Source: Pseudothermotoga_B sp051235805
GTDB taxonomy: Bacteria > Thermotogota > Thermotogae > Thermotogales > DSM-5069
Reading direction: 5' to 3'
DNA: 64,000 nt
Assembly: GCF_051235805.1 (NCBI RefSeq)
Contig: NZ_JBPNXV010000001.1
Location: 930,001 to 994,000 of the forward strand
In this document: in pieces, positions 61,787-64,000 of the stretch
How the letters are laid out: the number at the start of each line of letters is the position of its first letter
Numbering within the stretch: the first letter of the stretch is position 1
Notes under the pieces: generated by a model
Told to the model about the DNA's origin: nothing
The model's database searches: none
Seen by the model: only the letters and a program-made list of their open reading frames with translations
Program-made: the position numbers and the translations under genes

Positions 61787-63917
61787 TATCTTTCCCCTCC
61801 ACGAGCTCGAAATCGATCTCTCCTGATATCTTGTTGGCATTTACCACCTTTGCCTTCACAACATCACCTATTCTGAAGATTCTGCCAGTCTTTTCACCAA
61901 TCAGGATGTTTTTCCTCTCATCGTAGATGTAATAGTCATCAAGAGTCGAAATGTGGATCAAACCAGATATGAGTTTGTCTGGTATCTCTACAAAGAGGCC
62001 AAACCTTGTGACATTGGTCACCACTACATCAAAGGTCTTTCCAATATATCTGCTTATATATTCTACTTTCTTCAAAGCGATGAGATCCCACTCTGCCTCG
62101 TCTGCGATTCTCTCGCGTTTGCTGCAATGTTCTGCTACCTTGGGTAATATCTGCGAATAAGATTCGATCTGCTTTGGTGTGAATTTGCCCCCTTGCTCAA
62201 GGTAAATTTTCAGAAGTCTGTGGACAATCAGATCTGGATAACGCCTTATAGGCGACGTGAAATGCGTGTAAGCAAAGGAAGCGAGACCAAAGTGTCCTAC
62301 ATTCGATGCGGAATAAATTGCCCTCTTCATCGATCGAGTTAGCAGTTTTTCAACACTTGACTTAAGTGGATGATCTTTCACGGCTTCGAGAATCTTTTGA
62401 AGAATTCCAGAATTTATCATCTTTGGAAATTTCATTTTCAGTCCCAACGCTTCGACATACTCTCGCAGCTGAACTAAAAACTCTGGATCTGGCTGTTCAT
62501 GAACTCTGTAGACAAAAGGTAAGCCTGAGTTGTGAAAAATCTCAGCGACGGTCTCATTTGCCTTGATCATGAATTCTTCGATTAGAATCTCTGCCTCTCC
62601 TCTTTTTCGAGGTACTATGTCTACAACCCTTCCGCGCTGATCGGTTGTTATCTCAACTTCTCCTCCCTCTATGTCGAGGATCGCGCCTCTACGCCTTCTG
62701 TTCTCTCTGAGAATCTTTGACAGCTCAAGCATCTGATCGAGCGAGTGGCATATCTTCTTGCCCAAAAGTTTTCGAGCTCTTTCTTCGCCCGATAAATACT
62801 CGTTCACTAAGGTGTAAGTAAGACGTTTCTTGCTTCTTATTACACTGGGAGTCACTGTGTAGTCCAAGGTGTTTCCTTGGCGGTCAATCAACATTTGGAC
62901 TGTGAAGGTGAGTCTATCCTCACCTTCGACTAAACTGCACAAGTGATCCGAGAGTTTGAAAGGTAGCATGGGTATTACCTTATCGAGCAGATAGACGCTT
63001 GTACCTCTTGAGTAAGCTTCTTTGTCTATCTCTGATCCTTCACGCACGTAGTGAGAAACATCAGCGATGTGAACGGACAAAAGATATTTGTTCTTTGAGA
63101 GTTTCTTTATCGAAACGGCATCGTCGAAGTCTTTAGCATCCTCTCCATCTATTGTGAATACTATCTGGTCTCTGAAGTCCTTTCGATCTTTCAAATCTCT
63201 CTCGTCAATCTCATCTGGGAGCCTTCGTATTTCTTCCAGAACCTCAGGTGGGAAATCTTCTCTAAGACCGTGCTTGGCGATCACACTCGGGATATCGACC
63301 TTGGGGTCGTCGATATCACCAAGCACGCTGATGATTTCAGCCTGTGGGAGATTACCATGAGAAGGCCATCTCGTAATCTTGGCAATGACCTTTTGACCTG
63401 GTTTTGCACCACGAATGAATTCGATTGGTACGAAAAAGTCATAAACTATCTTCGAATCGTCTGGCACAACATATCCGTGTGTTCTCTTCAGTTGAAAAAC
63501 ACCAACTATTTTATCTGTACCGCGTTTCAATACCTTCGCCACTCGACCCATTGGTAAGTTCTTCCACTTACCCACGATCTCCACTAACACTTTGTCACCA
63601 TGAATAGCACCATTAGTGTATTCCAGCGGAACTGCCATCTCTCTGCCATCTTCGGTTGCCACAAAAGCCATGTTACCCCTTCTGGTAAACTCGATCGCAC
63701 CTATTGCCAAATCTTCGGACAATTTCCTGTATCTGCCTTTACCATCTCGAAATACCTTTCCAGCTTCAACTAGTTCATTGAGGACATTCTTGATCAATTT
63801 CTTCTGTGCTTTACCTTTTACCTCGAGTAGTCTGAGGATCTCCTTCAAGGTTAACTTATCGTTGTTGGAGATGACAAGCTCAAGGGTTCTTTTCATGTCA
63901 ACTGATGATTGTGACAC
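61761..63917 (-). CDS. rnr: Ribonuclease R
   Basis: About 718 residues: N-terminal winged helix (LTLKEILRLLEVKGKAQ), cold-shock domains, RNB catalytic domain with TIDGEDAKDFDDAVSI near residue 256 (metal-binding Asp cluster) and a C-terminal S1 domain (IGKTFDVVVTNVTRFGLFVEIP). Degrades structured RNA 3-prime to 5-prime. GTG start eight bases after GAGGGG; overlaps the hydrolase by 26 bases and the upstream gene by 20. Confidence 0.94.
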   Translation of the reverse strand: MSQSSVDMKRTLELVISNNDKLTLKEILRLLEVKGKAQKKLIKNVLNELVEAGKVFRDGKGRYRKLSEDLAIGAIEFTRRGNMAFVATEDGREMAVPLEYTNGAIHGDKVLVEIVGKWKNLPMGRVAKVLKRGTDKIVGVFQLKRTHGYVVPDDSKIVYDFFVPIEFIRGAKPGQKVIAKITRWPSHGNLPQAEIISVLGDIDDPKVDIPSVIAKHGLREDFPPEVLEEIRRLPDEIDERDLKDRKDFRDQIVFTIDGEDAKDFDDAVSIKKLSKNKYLLSVHIADVSHYVREGSEIDKEAYSRGTSVYLLDKVIPMLPFKLSDHLCSLVEGEDRLTFTVQMLIDRQGNTLDYTVTPSVIRSKKRLTYTLVNEYLSGEERARKLLGKKICHSLDQMLELSKILRENRRRRGAILDIEGGEVEITTDQRGRVVDIVPRKRGEAEILIEEFMIKANETVAEIFHNSGLPFVYRVHEQPDPEFLVQLREYVEALGLKMKFPKMINSGILQKILEAVKDHPLKSSVEKLLTRSMKRAIYSASNVGHFGLASFAYTHFTSPIRRYPDLIVHRLLKIYLEQGGKFTPKQIESYSQILPKVAEHCSKRERIADEAEWDLIALKKVEYISRYIGKTFDVVVTNVTRFGLFVEIPDKLISGLIHISTLDDYYIYDERKNILIGEKTGRIFRIGDVVKAKVVNANKISGEIDFELVEGKDNVDQRIQR

Positions 63918-64000
63918 AAGCCTTACCCCTCTCTTTGGACACATAGGTTGCCTTATCTGCGAGAGCGATTAGATCCTCGGGTTCTAAGACATCATCTTGC
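63898..64000 (-). CDS. C-terminal end of a probable GGDEF-domain protein (partial)
   Basis: Only 33 residues are visible before the window edge. EDLIALADKATYVSKERGKACV resembles the end of a diguanylate cyclase GGDEF domain (ADKALYxAKxxGRN). The rest, including any GGDEF motif, lies outside the window. Overlaps the RNase R start by 20 bases. Confidence 0.55.
   Translation of the reverse strand, partial: QDDVLEPEDLIALADKATYVSKERGKACVTIIS

Noticed and set aside
1..64000. tRNA, rRNA, insertion sequence or prophage signals
   Set aside because: No cloverleaf ending in CCA, no transposase or integrase frame and no terminal inverted repeat pair was seen on either strand.

Overview
The window looks like chromosomal DNA of a member of the Thermotogota, most likely a Pseudothermotoga or Thermotoga relative. 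This rests on the resemblance of many proteins (HslV, HisS, the Ogg2-type glycosylase, RpmH) to remembered Thermotoga homologues, on very dense gene packing, on strong GGAGG ribosome binding sites and on frequent GTG and TTG starts. It is an inference; no database was searched. I found no rRNA or tRNA gene, CRISPR array, insertion sequence or prophage.

Region 1 (1-9.6 kb, minus strand) is a branched-chain amino-acid ABC transporter operon (livK-H-M-G-F) continuing into a methyl-accepting chemotaxis protein, a DegV fatty-acid-binding protein, a membrane-anchored LivK-like binding protein and a membrane HD-GYP protein cut by the window edge. Region 2 (9.9-13.4 kb) holds a secreted PHP-type metallohydrolase, an 820-base gene-poor stretch with a candidate short RNA and decayed coding sequence, ispD, and an unknown gene diverging from ispD. 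Region 3 (13.4-16.1 kb, minus) is the classical rpmH-rnpA-yidD-yidC-jag block, with rpmH and rnpA overlapping. Region 4 (16.2-21.6 kb, minus) is a CPBP protease, clpC, radA and disA.

Region 5 (21.6-38.1 kb, minus) is a run of 16 genes without a gap over about 16 bases, ending in a good terminator after rpsT: a DUF554 membrane protein, a WecA/MraY-type transferase, an O-antigen-ligase-like protein, hslV, hslU, two sugar-type ABC permeases (one with a very large insertion), a small DivIC/FtsL-like protein, rsmJ-like, miaA, hfq, hflX, an M23 peptidase, a small CxxC protein, metK and rpsT. Region 6 (38.1-43.8 kb) has coaX and a B12/radical SAM protein on the plus strand, a SIS-domain isomerase on the minus strand, infB, and a Fur/PerR regulator. 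Region 7 (43.8-48.6 kb, plus) is an 8-oxoguanine glycosylase, gltX, cysS and glyA, closed by a bidirectional terminator.

Region 8 (48.7-56.5 kb, minus) is ten closely packed genes: an XRE-cupin regulator, speD, speE (polyamine synthesis), prmA, DUF501, an ECF sigma factor, its anti-sigma factor, an exported protein, a radical SAM-HhH protein and hisS. Region 9 (56.8-61.0 kb, plus) is a dCMP-deaminase-like gene, the beta and gamma subunits of a 2-oxoacid:ferredoxin oxidoreductase, dgkA, cheB and a LysM-M23 peptidase. Region 10 (61.0-64.0 kb, minus) is an alpha/beta hydrolase, RNase R and the tail of a probable GGDEF protein.

The points most worth a second look are the two matching palindromes between the XRE-cupin regulator and the deaminase gene, the orphan permease pair with a roughly 465-residue insertion, the promoter-terminator pair near 11.9 kb that could define a small RNA, a PerR-box-like site between the Fur-family gene and the 8-oxoguanine glycosylase, an ECF-type promoter just before the sigma gene, and several genes whose Shine-Dalgarno sequence points to a non-standard start codon (hisS CTG, DUF554 ATA, glycosylase unclear).
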